From a bacterium (GTDB lineage Bacteria; Patescibacteriota; Minisyncoccia; UBA6257; 02-FULL-45-10c): a stretch of 50,820 bases of DNA. Shown here one piece after another: positions 9,042 through 15,484 of this stretch. A program made the translations under genes and the position numbers. The notes under the pieces are model-generated. The model searched no databases and was not told the DNA's origin. It saw only the letters and a list, made by a program, of their open reading frames with translations. The stretch spans positions 1-50,820 of the forward strand of contig JAUSKT010000019.1 in assembly GCA_030646915.1 (NCBI GenBank), written 5' to 3'. How positions within the stretch are numbered: the stretch's first letter is position 1; each line of letters begins with the position of its first letter.

Positions 9042-10523
9042 ATGCATTTGCACGATTTAACAATTAAAAAGTTTCATGATGGGCTTTTAAAAAAAGAATT
9101 TTCCGCTTTGGAAATGACTCAAAGTTTTTTTGACTGGATTGAGAAAAGAGATAAAGAGGTTGGCGCTTATTTAAGTTTAAATAAAGATTTAGCCGTTAGA
9201 CAGGCAGAAGAAACAGATTTAAAAATTGCTAAAAATATGCCGGTCAGTATGATGGCTGGTGTGCCAATGGCTATTAAAGACAATCTTTTAATAGAAGGTT
9301 TGCCGGCAACTGCCGCTTCAAAAATTTTAAAAGATTATACTGCCAGCTACGATGCGACGGTGATTAAGAAATTAAAATCCGCAGGAGCAGTTTTTCTTGG
9401 AAAAACTAATATGGATGAATTTGCTATGGGTTCTTCTACGGAAAATTCCGCATTCCAGAAAACTAAAAATCCTCATGATTTAACCCGGGTTCCCGGCGGT
9501 TCTTCTGGCGGATCAGCTGCAGCAGTGGCATCGCATATGGCAGTGGCAGCGCTTGGTTCAGATACCGGCGGATCAATTAGGCAGCCGGCGGCTTTTTGCG
9601 GAGTAGTGGGGTTAAAGCCGACTTACGGGGCAGTTTCTCGTTTTGGGGTAATTGCGATGGCTTCCAGCTTGGATCAGATCGGGCCGTTTACAAAAACCGT
9701 TGAAGATTCCGCGATTTTATTTAAAGAAATCCTTGGCCAGGATGGTTTAGATTCGACCAGCGTCAATGCTGATTATGGCGAGGAATTATTAAATCCAAAA
9801 TTAGAAAATATTAAAAAATTAAAAGTCGGCATTCCGGAAGAATACTTTGTGGAGGGATTAGATAAAGAAGTTGCGGAAAAGGTAGATGAAGCGATTAAAG
9901 CCATTCAAAGCCTGGGCTTGGAAATTAAAAAAATAAGTTTGCCTAATACCAAATACGCTCTGTCGTGCTATTACATTATTATGCCAGCAGAAGTTAGTTC
10001 TAATTTAGAAAGGTTTGATGGCATTCGCTATGGTACCAGGCAGAAAGCGGAAAATTTGTTAGAATTATATAAGAAGAACCGCGAAGCTGGATTTGGTGCT
10101 GAGTCGAAAAGAAGAATTCTGCTGGGAACTTTTGTGCTTTCTTCCGGATATTACGATGCTTATTATGCCAAAGCCCAGAAAGTCCGCCGGCTGATTAAAG
10201 AAGATTTTGACAGGGCATTTAAGGATGTGGATGTGATTTTAACTCCAGTTACTCCTACATTGCCGTTTAAAATCGGAGAAAAAACCAGTGATCCTTTGTC
10301 TATGTATTTATCTGATATTTTTACTATTCCAGTGAATTTAGCCGGACTTCCCGCAGTATCTATACCCATTAAGTCAAATGTCAAAGGTCCCGCCGAAGGC
10401 GAGGCTCGCCAAGGGCGGCAAATGTCAAAAGATTTGCCGGTTGGATTCCAATTAATCGGCAAGCCGTGGCGGGAAGCAGATATTTTAGGAATAGGGCAAT
10501 ATTACGAAAAATTATCCCGTTAG
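9042..10523 (+). CDS. gatA: Glutamyl-tRNA(Gln)/aspartyl-tRNA(Asn) amidotransferase subunit A
   Basis: GatA is the amidase that releases ammonia from glutamine for GatB. The 493-residue protein keeps the full Ser-cisSer-Lys triad at the canonical numbering: Lys79 (MAIKDN), Ser154 (PGGSSGGS) and Ser178 (SDTGGSIRQP). The C-terminal VGFQLIGKPWREADIL is intact. Just before that, an insert of about 20 residues (SNVKGPAEGEARQGRQMSKD) is encoded by a GC-rich palindrome (10390-10419) nested inside a heptamer tract; typical GatA proteins have a short link here. The stop codon lies in the 5' arm of the next inverted-repeat element. Confidence 0.97.
   Translation: MHLHDLTIKKFHDGLLKKEFSALEMTQSFFDWIEKRDKEVGAYLSLNKDLAVRQAEETDLKIAKNMPVSMMAGVPMAIKDNLLIEGLPATAASKILKDYTASYDATVIKKLKSAGAVFLGKTNMDEFAMGSSTENSAFQKTKNPHDLTRVPGGSSGGSAAAVASHMAVAALGSDTGGSIRQPAAFCGVVGLKPTYGAVSRFGVIAMASSLDQIGPFTKTVEDSAILFKEILGQDGLDSTSVNADYGEELLNPKLENIKKLKVGIPEEYFVEGLDKEVAEKVDEAIKAIQSLGLEIKKISLPNTKYALSCYYIIMPAEVSSNLERFDGIRYGTRQKAENLLELYKKNREAGFGAESKRRILLGTFVLSSGYYDAYYAKAQKVRRLIKEDFDRAFKDVDVILTPVTPTLPFKIGEKTSDPLSMYLSDIFTIPVNLAGLPAVSIPIKSNVKGPAEGEARQGRQMSKDLPVGFQLIGKPWREADILGIGQYYEKLSR
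10373..10430. repeat. Palindrome nested in heptamer tract inside gatA
   Basis: Heptamer-like units (AATGTCA, AAGGTCC, later AAATGTCA) flank a palindrome with CCGCC pairing to GGCGG outside and GGCGAG pairing to CTCGCC inside. The whole stretch is translated in frame. It looks like one repeat type inserted into another. Confidence 0.65.
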
Positions 10524-10638
10524 AGACAACCAAACTATGTTTAATGAATATTCAAAATTAGTATTTATAATTAATCGTCAGGAGCAATTTAGGCGGCCGG
10601 GCTACGGTCATCTAAAGATGACCTGTCTCTAACGGGAT
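10514..10638. repeat. Inverted-repeat element ending at the next start codon
   Basis: The 15-base arms ATCCCGTTAGAGACA (10514-10528) and TGTCTCTAACGGGAT (10624-10638) are perfectly complementary. An inner hairpin (GGTCATCT/AGATGACC, 10606-10623) touches the 3' arm. The 5' arm contains the gatA stop codon and the 3' arm ends in the AT of the ATG at 10637. The outer 11 bases equal those of the element before ligA. Confidence 0.65.
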
Positions 10639-11278
10639 GGCAGGATTTAAAAAACCAGAAGTTAGCAGCAAACCATCAGGATTGGATTTATTGATTATTG
10701 GAGTTTTAATGGCCTCGTTTATTTCAGTAAGCGGAATTTTAGCTTTTTTATTGACGCCTCTGACAATTTTATACAGGATAAGAGATTTCTTTGCGCCTTT
10801 TTTTGAAAAATATCTTTTAACTTTTGAAATCAGCGCTATATTGCTTTCTATACTTTTTATTTGGGGAATTATTTATATTATTGATAAGACTAAGTATTTT
10901 GAACTTAAAAAAGAGCAGTTTTTGGATATTTTAGGGAAAGGCCATGTTTCCAAGCGCCGTTCCTTAAAGGGCTGGAAGCAGATTTTAGAAAGATTAAAAT
11001 CTTCCGAGCAAAATAGCTGGAAGCTTGCGATTTTGGAAGCTGATCATATTTTAAATGAAATTTTGAAAATGTCAGGTTATCTTGGTCCCAAACTGGAAGA
11101 TAAATTGGATTTGATTACTGCAGCCCAGATTTCAAATATAGACGATATAAATAAAGTCCATAAAATAAGGGATAAGATTGCTACTGACCCAGCTTTTCAG
11201 ATTACAAAAGAAGAAGCTGAGCACATTATTTCAGTTTATAAAAAAGCTTTCGTGGAATTGAATTTAATCAGAGAATAA
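10637..11278 (+). CDS. Unknown membrane protein with two transmembrane helices
   Basis: The 213-residue protein has two hydrophobic segments (about residues 18-47 and 61-82) followed by a cytoplasmic, highly charged helical domain of about 125 residues (KGWKQILERLKSSEQNSWKLAILEADHILNEIL). This layout of a membrane hairpin plus a helical cytoplasmic tail fits an uncharacterised conserved protein often found in CPR genomes; I cannot name the family. The start codon lies at the foot of an inverted repeat. The next gene follows after 36 bases. Confidence 0.75.
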   Translation: MAGFKKPEVSSKPSGLDLLIIGVLMASFISVSGILAFLLTPLTILYRIRDFFAPFFEKYLLTFEISAILLSILFIWGIIYIIDKTKYFELKKEQFLDILGKGHVSKRRSLKGWKQILERLKSSEQNSWKLAILEADHILNEILKMSGYLGPKLEDKLDLITAAQISNIDDINKVHKIRDKIATDPAFQITKEEAEHIISVYKKAFVELNLIRE

Positions 11279-11314
11279 ATTAGTATTTGAGCAGTTCTTA
11301 ATAAAGGATATTAA

Positions 11315-11656
11315 GTGAGTCTTAAGCGGGGCTCAGAAGAAGAATTTGAAAAATGGCGGTTAAAAATGCTAAATGCCAAGAGAACGAACATTTTAGAAAG
11401 TTTCGCAGAAGTCTGCCAGTTGCTGGAAAGCGGTTGTTTAGAAGAGAAAGTGGCGGAAAAATTAGCCAAAGTTAAATTAAAAACAAAAATTAAGCTTAAG
11501 GATTTAGGATATCTTGCTCTTGCCATCTCGGCATTTCACGAAAGAGGAGCCCCCTTTAGATTTAATTGGAATAAATTTTGGCAAGGCGAAGATTGGGCTT
11601 TGGATATGGAGTTATCTGAAAAAAGAGTTTTTGATCCATATGGCGAAAAAGAATAA
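11315..11656 (+). CDS. Unknown 113-residue protein (GTG start)
   Basis: The protein is soluble, Lys/Glu-rich and mostly helical, with no recognised domain. I chose the GTG at 11315 because AAAGGA (11303-11308) lies at a suitable distance upstream and the coding pattern begins there. The C-terminal part has several conserved-looking aromatic residues (FNWNKFWQGEDW). A terminator follows directly. It probably shares a transcript with the membrane protein upstream. Confidence 0.6.
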   Translation: MSLKRGSEEEFEKWRLKMLNAKRTNILESFAEVCQLLESGCLEEKVAEKLAKVKLKTKIKLKDLGYLALAISAFHERGAPFRFNWNKFWQGEDWALDMELSEKRVFDPYGEKE

Positions 11657-11682
11657 TCCCCATTACGGGGATTTATTTTTTT
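11655..11682 (+). terminator. Rho-independent terminator
   Basis: AATCCCC pairs with GGGGATT around a short loop, followed by TATTTTTTT. It closes the 10637-11656 pair of genes. Confidence 0.8.
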
Positions 11683-11710
11683 AGAAATTAGTGATAAAGT
11701 TTATTTAAAA

Positions 11711-11770
11711 TGCGGTGGTAGCTTATCACCGCCTACGGCGGGACCCCGCCAACGGCGGTGGGCGGCGTGA
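11711..11770. repeat. GC-rich palindromic repeat upstream of tRNA-Asp
   Basis: Nested CCGCC/GGCGG palindromes stand out as very GC-rich in an AT-rich intergenic region (for example CCGCCTACGGCGG and CCGCCAACGGCGG). The same core (GGCGGGA/TCCCGCC) occurs in nusB at 34824-34847, in gatA and in the terminator at 26293. Confidence 0.5.
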
Positions 11771-11771
11771 G

Positions 11772-11777
11772 TATAAT
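11772..11777 (+). promoter_or_regulatory. -10 box of tRNA-Asp
   Basis: TATAAT lies 9 bases before the first base of the tRNA, consistent with transcription starting just before the mature 5' end. Confidence 0.5.
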
Positions 11778-11786
11778 TAAAATATT

Positions 11787-11860
11787 GCGGTAGTAGCTTA
11801 GCGGCCTAAAGCGCCTCCCTGTCACGGAGGAGACCGTGGGTTCAAATCCCATCTACCGCG
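11787..11860 (+). tRNA. tRNA-Asp (GTC)
   Basis: A complete cloverleaf: acceptor GCGGTAG/CTACCGC, D stem GCTT/AAGC, anticodon stem CCTCC/GGAGG with loop CTGTCAC (anticodon GTC), T arm GTGGG-TTCAAAT-CCCAT, discriminator G. The CCA end is not encoded. A terminator follows. Confidence 0.95.
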
Positions 11861-11867
11861 CAAAATT

Positions 11868-11894
11868 AAAACTAGCTTTAAGCTAGTTTTTCTT
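11868..11894 (+). terminator. Terminator after tRNA-Asp
   Basis: AAACTAGCT pairs with AGCTAGTTT around TTA, followed by TTCTTT. Confidence 0.8.
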
Positions 11895-11951
11895 TGCTTA
11901 AACATCAATAATCCCTTAATATGAAATCAGTTTTTTGAATCAACAAAATTC

Positions 11952-12377
11952 ATGGCAGATCCTAGGTTTGCGCCTTTTGTGGTTGTATTTGTAGTTTCAG
12001 GATCAATTTTTGTAATGGGATTTTCGCTGTTTGTCTGGAAATTAGTGGAAAAATTTAAAAGAATTTATTGGAATTATAAAATAGCCAATTGGCTATATAG
12101 TTTGTGGGAAGATGCTTATCGCGCCGGCTATAATGACAAAATGCTCTATCGCCCTTATTCTTTTTCGGAGAATTTTATTGAACAATCCAGCGTGGTTTCT
12201 GAAATTATCAAGAATGGCTATTTGGAAGGCTATGACGATGGAATTATGCAAAAAGGGCATAAAGTTAATGAGTATAAATATTTCAGGAAAGAAAAATATC
12301 CTCCAGTTTGGGAATATATCCAAAGATTGGTTAAAGATTCAGATGAAAAGATTTTTAGATTAAAAACCCTGCAGTAG
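11952..12377 (+). CDS. Unknown protein with one N-terminal membrane helix
   Basis: The 141-residue protein has a hydrophobic segment at residues 7-31, then an aromatic, Tyr/Trp-rich cytoplasmic or surface domain (NWLYSLWEDAYRAGYNDKMLYRPYSF and GYLEGYDDGIM). The repeated aGYxDG/GYDDG-like patterns suggest a small internal duplication. I do not recognise the family. It converges with the NlpC/P60 gene; a shared terminator lies between them. Confidence 0.65.
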   Translation: MADPRFAPFVVVFVVSGSIFVMGFSLFVWKLVEKFKRIYWNYKIANWLYSLWEDAYRAGYNDKMLYRPYSFSENFIEQSSVVSEIIKNGYLEGYDDGIMQKGHKVNEYKYFRKEKYPPVWEYIQRLVKDSDEKIFRLKTLQ

Positions 12378-12388
12378 CGGGGTTTTAT
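12362..12388. terminator. Shared terminator between convergent genes
   Basis: AAAACCC pairs with GGGGTTTT around a short loop at the 3' ends of the 11952 gene and the NlpC gene; the flanks are A/T runs on both strands. Confidence 0.65.
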
Positions 12389-12840
12389 AATATTCGTTTA
12401 ATCATTACTATTGCCCCCATTTTTCCTGTAACTGAATCCAGATTTTCTTCTGTAATTTTTCCTTGCTTTGAAGACCCGTGGATTAAAGAATTACTGCCTG
12501 CATATAAAGCAACATGTCCAATATAGATTGTTCGTCCGCCAAACAAAGAATCTTCATAATGTCCTTTGCTGCCGCGGAAAAACAGCAAATCTCCAATTTG
12601 TAAATTAGAGATTTGCTGTCCTGAGCTTGCCGAAGGATTTACATTAATTTCCTTTCCTGCCCGGCTTGCCTGCAAAATAGTGCTTCTTTCAATATCTATC
12701 CCGATTTGCTTATAGGCGTATTGGGTAAAAGAAGAGCAATCCAATGCCTTGGGCATATCTTCCGACTTAGCGGCATATTTGTATGGAGTGCCGATTAGAG
12801 ATCGGGCAATATTTAAAATTTGTTCCTGATTTGAATTCAT
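12385..12840 (-). CDS. NlpC/P60 family cysteine peptidase
   Basis: NlpC/P60 enzymes cut peptide bonds in peptidoglycan stem peptides. The 151-residue protein is a single catalytic domain with Cys35 (ALDCSSFTQY), His109 (YIGHVALY) and His121 (LIHGSS). The motif GDLLFF between them is also typical. No signal peptide or membrane helix is seen, which is unusual for a wall hydrolase; it may act inside the cell or leave by another route. Residues 69-80 (NPSASSGQQISN) are encoded by two adjacent palindromic sequences (12583-12636), so this loop is probably a repeat insertion. A -10 box TATAAT on the minus strand (12853-12858) overlaps the tRNA promoter on the other strand. Confidence 0.88.
   Translation of the reverse strand: MNSNQEQILNIARSLIGTPYKYAAKSEDMPKALDCSSFTQYAYKQIGIDIERSTILQASRAGKEINVNPSASSGQQISNLQIGDLLFFRGSKGHYEDSLFGGRTIYIGHVALYAGSNSLIHGSSKQGKITEENLDSVTGKMGAIVMIKRIL
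12583..12636. repeat. Palindrome and repeat insert in the NlpC gene
   Basis: CAGCAAATCTC (12583-12593) pairs perfectly with GAGATTTGCTG (12608-12618). It overlaps CTGTCCTGAGCTTGCCGAAG (from 12616), a short sequence widely scattered in environmental bacterial genomes. Both are translated in frame on the minus strand. Confidence 0.6.
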
Positions 12841-12859
12841 ATATATTTTCTATTATAGT
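12831..12859 (+). promoter_or_regulatory. Promoter of initiator-like tRNA-Met
   Basis: TTGAAT (12831-12836) and TATAGT (12854-12859) are separated by 17 bases, 7 bases before the tRNA. The -10 box overlaps the minus-strand -10 box of the NlpC gene, so the two promoters may compete. Confidence 0.65.
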
Positions 12860-12866
12860 ATGAAAC

Positions 12867-12942
12867 AGCGGGGTAGAGCAGTAGTTAGCTCGCCTGGCTC
12901 ATAACCAGGAGGCCGTTGGTGCAAATCCAACCCCCGCGACCA
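12867..12942 (+). tRNA. tRNA-Met (CAT), probably the initiator
   Basis: Acceptor positions 2-7 pair (GCGGGG/CCCCGC) but position 1 (A) and 72 (G) do not; an unpaired 1:72 is the hallmark of bacterial initiator tRNA, and the overall sequence resembles known fMet tRNAs. The anticodon stem CCTGG/CCAGG keeps two of the three G:C pairs expected; position 29:41 is T:A. CCA is encoded. The T loop is TGCAAAT (G at position 55) and the D loop AGTAGTTA has no GG pair, so the usual elbow contacts cannot form normally. Confidence 0.85.
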
Positions 12943-12950
12943 CGCAAAAT

Positions 12951-12980
12951 AAAAATCCAGCCAAAAGGCTGGATTTTTAT
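12951..12980 (+). terminator. Terminator after tRNA-Met
   Basis: AAAAATCCAGCC pairs with GGCTGGATTTTT around AAAA. Confidence 0.85.
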
Positions 12981-13016
12981 CGCGTGGCGAGCCATAGGGC
13001 GAGACTCTTTGCGTGA

Positions 13017-13053
13017 GCCCCGCGATGAAATCATTGATTTCATTTTGCGGGGC
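13017..13053. repeat. Long hairpin upstream of the GIY-YIG gene
   Basis: GCCCCGC pairs with GCGGGGC and ATGAAATCA with GATTTCAT inside, giving one long stem with a small internal bulge. It lies 27 bases before the GIY-YIG start and is not followed by a T run, so it is probably a repeat or RNA leader element and not a terminator. Confidence 0.5.
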
Positions 13054-13079
13054 AATGTGATATAAATATTAAAAAATAT

Positions 13080-13337
13080 ATGTATTATGTTTATGTTTTA
13101 GAGAATCAGGATGATAAAAGTTTTTATATAGGATTTACGATTGATTTGAGGCGACGGATTTCGGAACATAATGATGGTAGAGGCGGCAGAACCACCAGCT
13201 TAAAAAAGCATTGGAAAATTATTTATTTTGAAGGCTATTTAAATAAGTCAGATGCTTTGGGGCGTGAGAAATTTTTAAAAGGGGGTTCTGGAAGAAAATA
13301 TTTGAATAAGCAGTTAAGACATTATTTTAGTTTTTAA
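13080..13337 (+). CDS. GIY-YIG nuclease-superfamily protein (UPF0213/URI-like)
   Basis: The 85-residue protein is a single GIY-YIG domain: MYYVYVLEN and FYIGFTIDLRRRISEHNDG carry the YVY and YIG elements and the conserved Arg and His, and GREKFLKGGSGRKYLN is the usual C-terminal part with the catalytic-type Glu. These small proteins are abundant in bacteria and CPR; most have no known substrate, and some related ones are homing or repair nucleases. It lies alone between two tRNA genes, a setting in which such genes often sit as mobile or recently gained genes. Confidence 0.9.
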   Translation: MYYVYVLENQDDKSFYIGFTIDLRRRISEHNDGRGGRTTSLKKHWKIIYFEGYLNKSDALGREKFLKGGSGRKYLNKQLRHYFSF

Positions 13338-13391
13338 CATCCTGATTCTCTGCCGCATATTTTAACAAAAAAATACTCGAAAAGATATTTT

Positions 13392-13420
13392 TTGAATTTT
13401 ATCTTCATTTATTTTATATT
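13392..13420 (+). promoter_or_regulatory. Promoter of tRNA with CAT anticodon
   Basis: TTGAAT (13392-13397) and TATATT (13415-13420) are 17 bases apart, 9 bases before the tRNA. Confidence 0.55.
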
Positions 13421-13429
13421 GATATAGTC

Positions 13430-13501
13430 GCCTGTGTAGCTCAGTGGTAGAGCGAGGTCTTCATAAGGCCGAGGTCGCAGGTTCGATCCCTGCCACAGGC
13501 A
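13430..13501 (+). tRNA. tRNA with CAT anticodon (elongator Met, or Ile after lysidine modification)
   Basis: Acceptor GCCTGTG/CACAGGC is fully paired, D arm GCTC-AGTGGTA-GAGC, anticodon loop TTCATAA (CAT), T arm GCAGG-TTCGATC-CCTGC, discriminator A. CCA is not encoded. The paired 1:72 position excludes an initiator. Sequence alone does not settle elongator Met against Ile2; Met is more likely. Confidence 0.9.
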
Positions 13502-13545
13502 CATTGAACAAGGCTTTAGGTTGCCTTATAATTTAAAAATCAGAA

Positions 13546-14163
13546 ATGAGGCGTTATTTTGGCACATTGGCAGTTTTAATTTTTTCCGGCATTGGCCTTT
13601 ATTTAGTCTTTAATAAGGAGAATGTTTCCAGCTATCGATTTCCCAACTCCTTAAATTTAAAAGGCCGGGAAATTGTTTCAAATTTGAGGGGTTTTACCAG
13701 CAGTTTAGCGAGCAGCACTCTTGCTGTAACTTCTGGAGCAAAGGATAAATTAATCAGCCAAATCAGCAAAAAAAGTGAAGAGTTATTTTCTAGGGCCGTA
13801 GAAGGGGCAAAGACTCAAGCTTTTAATCTGGTAAAACAGGAGGTCAATAAAAATGTTGATAATTTAGGCCAAAATTTTGGCATTAGCTTAGGGGGCTCTA
13901 ATTCAGAAGTTCCTTCCCCCATAACTTTTGCAATAAAAATTAATCAGCCTGCATATTTTACTGTTAAAAATACCGAATCAACAGCAGTAGAATATGAAAT
14001 AGATTGGCAGGATAATTTAAAGGATAGCGGGCAATTAAGCGCTAACACGGGGAAAACCCTGTCTCATCAATGGAAGAACCCCGGAATTTATGAACCAATA
14101 TTTAAAATTATAAAAAAAGACGGACAATCAGAAGAACACAAAGTAGTTATTTCTATATTTTAA
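13546..14163 (+). CDS. Unknown membrane-anchored protein with PKD-like C-terminal domain
   Basis: The 205-residue protein has an N-terminal membrane anchor (RYFGTLAVLIFSGIGLYLVF), a long helical or coiled middle region (residues about 45-115) and a C-terminal beta domain (ITFAIKINQPAYFTVKNTESTAVEYEIDWQ ... LSHQWKNPGIYEPIFKIIKK) with a PKD/Ig-like pattern. I do not recognise the whole family. It stands between a tRNA and pheS and ends in a region that forms an inverted repeat with the pheS start. The anchor and beta domain suggest an extracellular structural or binding role. Confidence 0.7.
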   Translation: MRRYFGTLAVLIFSGIGLYLVFNKENVSSYRFPNSLNLKGREIVSNLRGFTSSLASSTLAVTSGAKDKLISQISKKSEELFSRAVEGAKTQAFNLVKQEVNKNVDNLGQNFGISLGGSNSEVPSPITFAIKINQPAYFTVKNTESTAVEYEIDWQDNLKDSGQLSANTGKTLSHQWKNPGIYEPIFKIIKKDGQSEEHKVVISIF

Positions 14164-14169
14164 TTTATG

Positions 14170-14312
14170 CCAGGTAGTAGAACTGCGACTAGAATTTAAC
14201 TAAATCAATTCGCGTTATGTATCTAGATTAAATATGTTGGTATTAATATAATAGTTTGTCATAATTAAATAATGTTAAATTCTGCGAATTGCATCGCAGT
14301 TTCACTACCTGG
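14170..14312. repeat. Inverted-repeat element ending before the pheS start codon
   Basis: CCAGGTAGT (14170-14178) pairs with ACTACCTGG (14304-14312), and AACTGCGA (14181-14188) pairs with TCGCAGTT (14294-14301), with a 2x2 internal mismatch. The loop of about 105 bases contains a -10-like TATAAT near 14249. The 3' arm ends one base before the pheS ATG. Confidence 0.6.
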
Positions 14313-14313
14313 T

Positions 14314-15477
14314 ATGTTAGAAGATTTAAAAAAACTAAAAACTGAAGCTCAAAAATTCTTAAAAGAAGTTAAAGATTCCAAAGAATTGGAAAATTTGAGA
14401 GTTAAATATTTAGGCAGAAAAGGGGAGCTGAATAAATTTTTTGATGTTTTAAAAAGCCTGTCTCTTGAAGAAAAGCGGAAATTTGCGCCTCCGCTTCAAA
14501 AATTAAAAAAAGAATTGGAAGAAATTTTGGATAAGAAAATTTCTGAACTTAGCCAATCTTTAAAATCTTCCGGCGGATTGGATATTACGATGCCAGGAAA
14601 GAAAATGTCCATGGGGCATTTGCATCCGCTGACAATTGTTGAAAAAGAAATCAGAGAAATTTTTAAAGCAATGAATTTTTCTGTAGTTGAAGGTCCGGAA
14701 GTGGAATCCGAATACTATAATTTTGACGCTTTAAATATTCCCAAAAGCCATCCAGCAAGAGATATGTGGGATACTTTCTGGTTACGAAGTAACCAGAAAC
14801 AATTGACAATTGACAATAAACAAATAACCAGCGGTAAAAGGTCAAATGTCAAAGGTCAAATGTTATTAAGGACTCATACCAGCCCAGTTCAGATCCGATA
14901 CATGGAACAGCATAAGCCCCCATTTCAAATAATTGTTCCCGGCAGAGTATTTCGTTTTGAAGCTACTGATGCCTCCCATGAAATCAATTTTTATCAGGTT
15001 GAGGGCTTAATGGTCGGGAAAGATGTGAATTTAGCGAATTTTAAATTTGTCATCCAGGAATTTTTTCAGAGGCTTTTTAAGAAAAATCTTAAAATCCGGC
15101 TTCGGCCAAGTTACTTTCCATTTGTTGAGCCCGGCTTAGAAGTGGATGTGCAATGCATCAGATGTGAGGGAACTGGAAGATTAGACGGCCCCGTAAAATC
15201 TGCTTCGCAGATCACGGGGCTCACTCAAAAGGGCTTGCCACGAGGGGGCGAAGCCCCTTTTCGTGGCTGTAATCTTTGCAAGGAATCCGGTTGGCTGGAA
15301 GTAATGGGCGCTGGAATGGTTCATCCGAGAGTTTTTGAGTCCGCGGGATATAATCCAAAAGATTTGCAAGGATTTGCTTTTGGTTTGGGATTAGAAAGAA
15401 TCGCCATGATTAAATATAATATTCCAGACATCCGCTTATTTTATTCCGGAGATTTAAGATTTATAAGACAGTTCTAA
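14314..15477 (+). CDS. pheS: Phenylalanyl-tRNA synthetase alpha subunit, with two repeat inserts
   Basis: PheS carries the class II active site that charges tRNA-Phe, as a tetramer with PheT. I chose the ATG at 14314 (MLEDLKKLKTEA), which matches the normal N-terminal coiled coil; an earlier in-frame ATG at 14272 lies inside the inverted repeat. The N-terminal coiled coil, motif 1 region, LLRTHTSPVQIRYM, motif 2 (PGRVFRFEATDASHEINFYQVEGL) and motif 3 (GFAFGLGLERIAM) are all present. Two in-frame inserts are absent from usual PheS: about 28 residues from 14775 (between DTFWL and LLRTH) and about 28 residues from 15188 (between CEGTGRLD and CNLCKESGW). Both are made of palindromes and heptamers. 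pheT follows after 7 bases. Confidence 0.96.
   Translation: MLEDLKKLKTEAQKFLKEVKDSKELENLRVKYLGRKGELNKFFDVLKSLSLEEKRKFAPPLQKLKKELEEILDKKISELSQSLKSSGGLDITMPGKKMSMGHLHPLTIVEKEIREIFKAMNFSVVEGPEVESEYYNFDALNIPKSHPARDMWDTFWLRSNQKQLTIDNKQITSGKRSNVKGQMLLRTHTSPVQIRYMEQHKPPFQIIVPGRVFRFEATDASHEINFYQVEGLMVGKDVNLANFKFVIQEFFQRLFKKNLKIRLRPSYFPFVEPGLEVDVQCIRCEGTGRLDGPVKSASQITGLTQKGLPRGGEAPFRGCNLCKESGWLEVMGAGMVHPRVFESAGYNPKDLQGFAFGLGLERIAMIKYNIPDIRLFYSGDLRFIRQF
14775..14861. repeat. Palindrome plus heptamer insert in pheS
   Basis: TTTCTGGTTAC (14775-14785) pairs perfectly with GTAACCAGAAA (14789-14799). It is followed by heptamers CAATTGA, CAATTGA, CAATAAA, CAAATAA (14800-14827) and then GTCAAAT, GTCAAAG, GTCAAAT (14841-14861). 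All are translated in frame within a conserved enzyme. Confidence 0.75.
15188..15267. repeat. Two tandem palindromes inserted in pheS
   Basis: First palindrome (15188-15220): GCCCCGT/ACGGGGC outside and ATCTGC/GCAGAT inside. Second (15237-15267): GCCACGA/TCGTGGC outside and GGGGC/GCCCC inside. Both are translated in frame and split the cysteine-containing loop before the class II core. Confidence 0.75.
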
Positions 15478-15484
15478 TAATAGA

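Noticed and set aside
11020-11030. GGAAGCTTGCGA-like sequence as a third copy of the omega-RNA-like linker
   Set aside because: It lies inside the coding region of the 10637 gene in a normal reading frame (WKLAILEA), and neither flanking hairpin is present.
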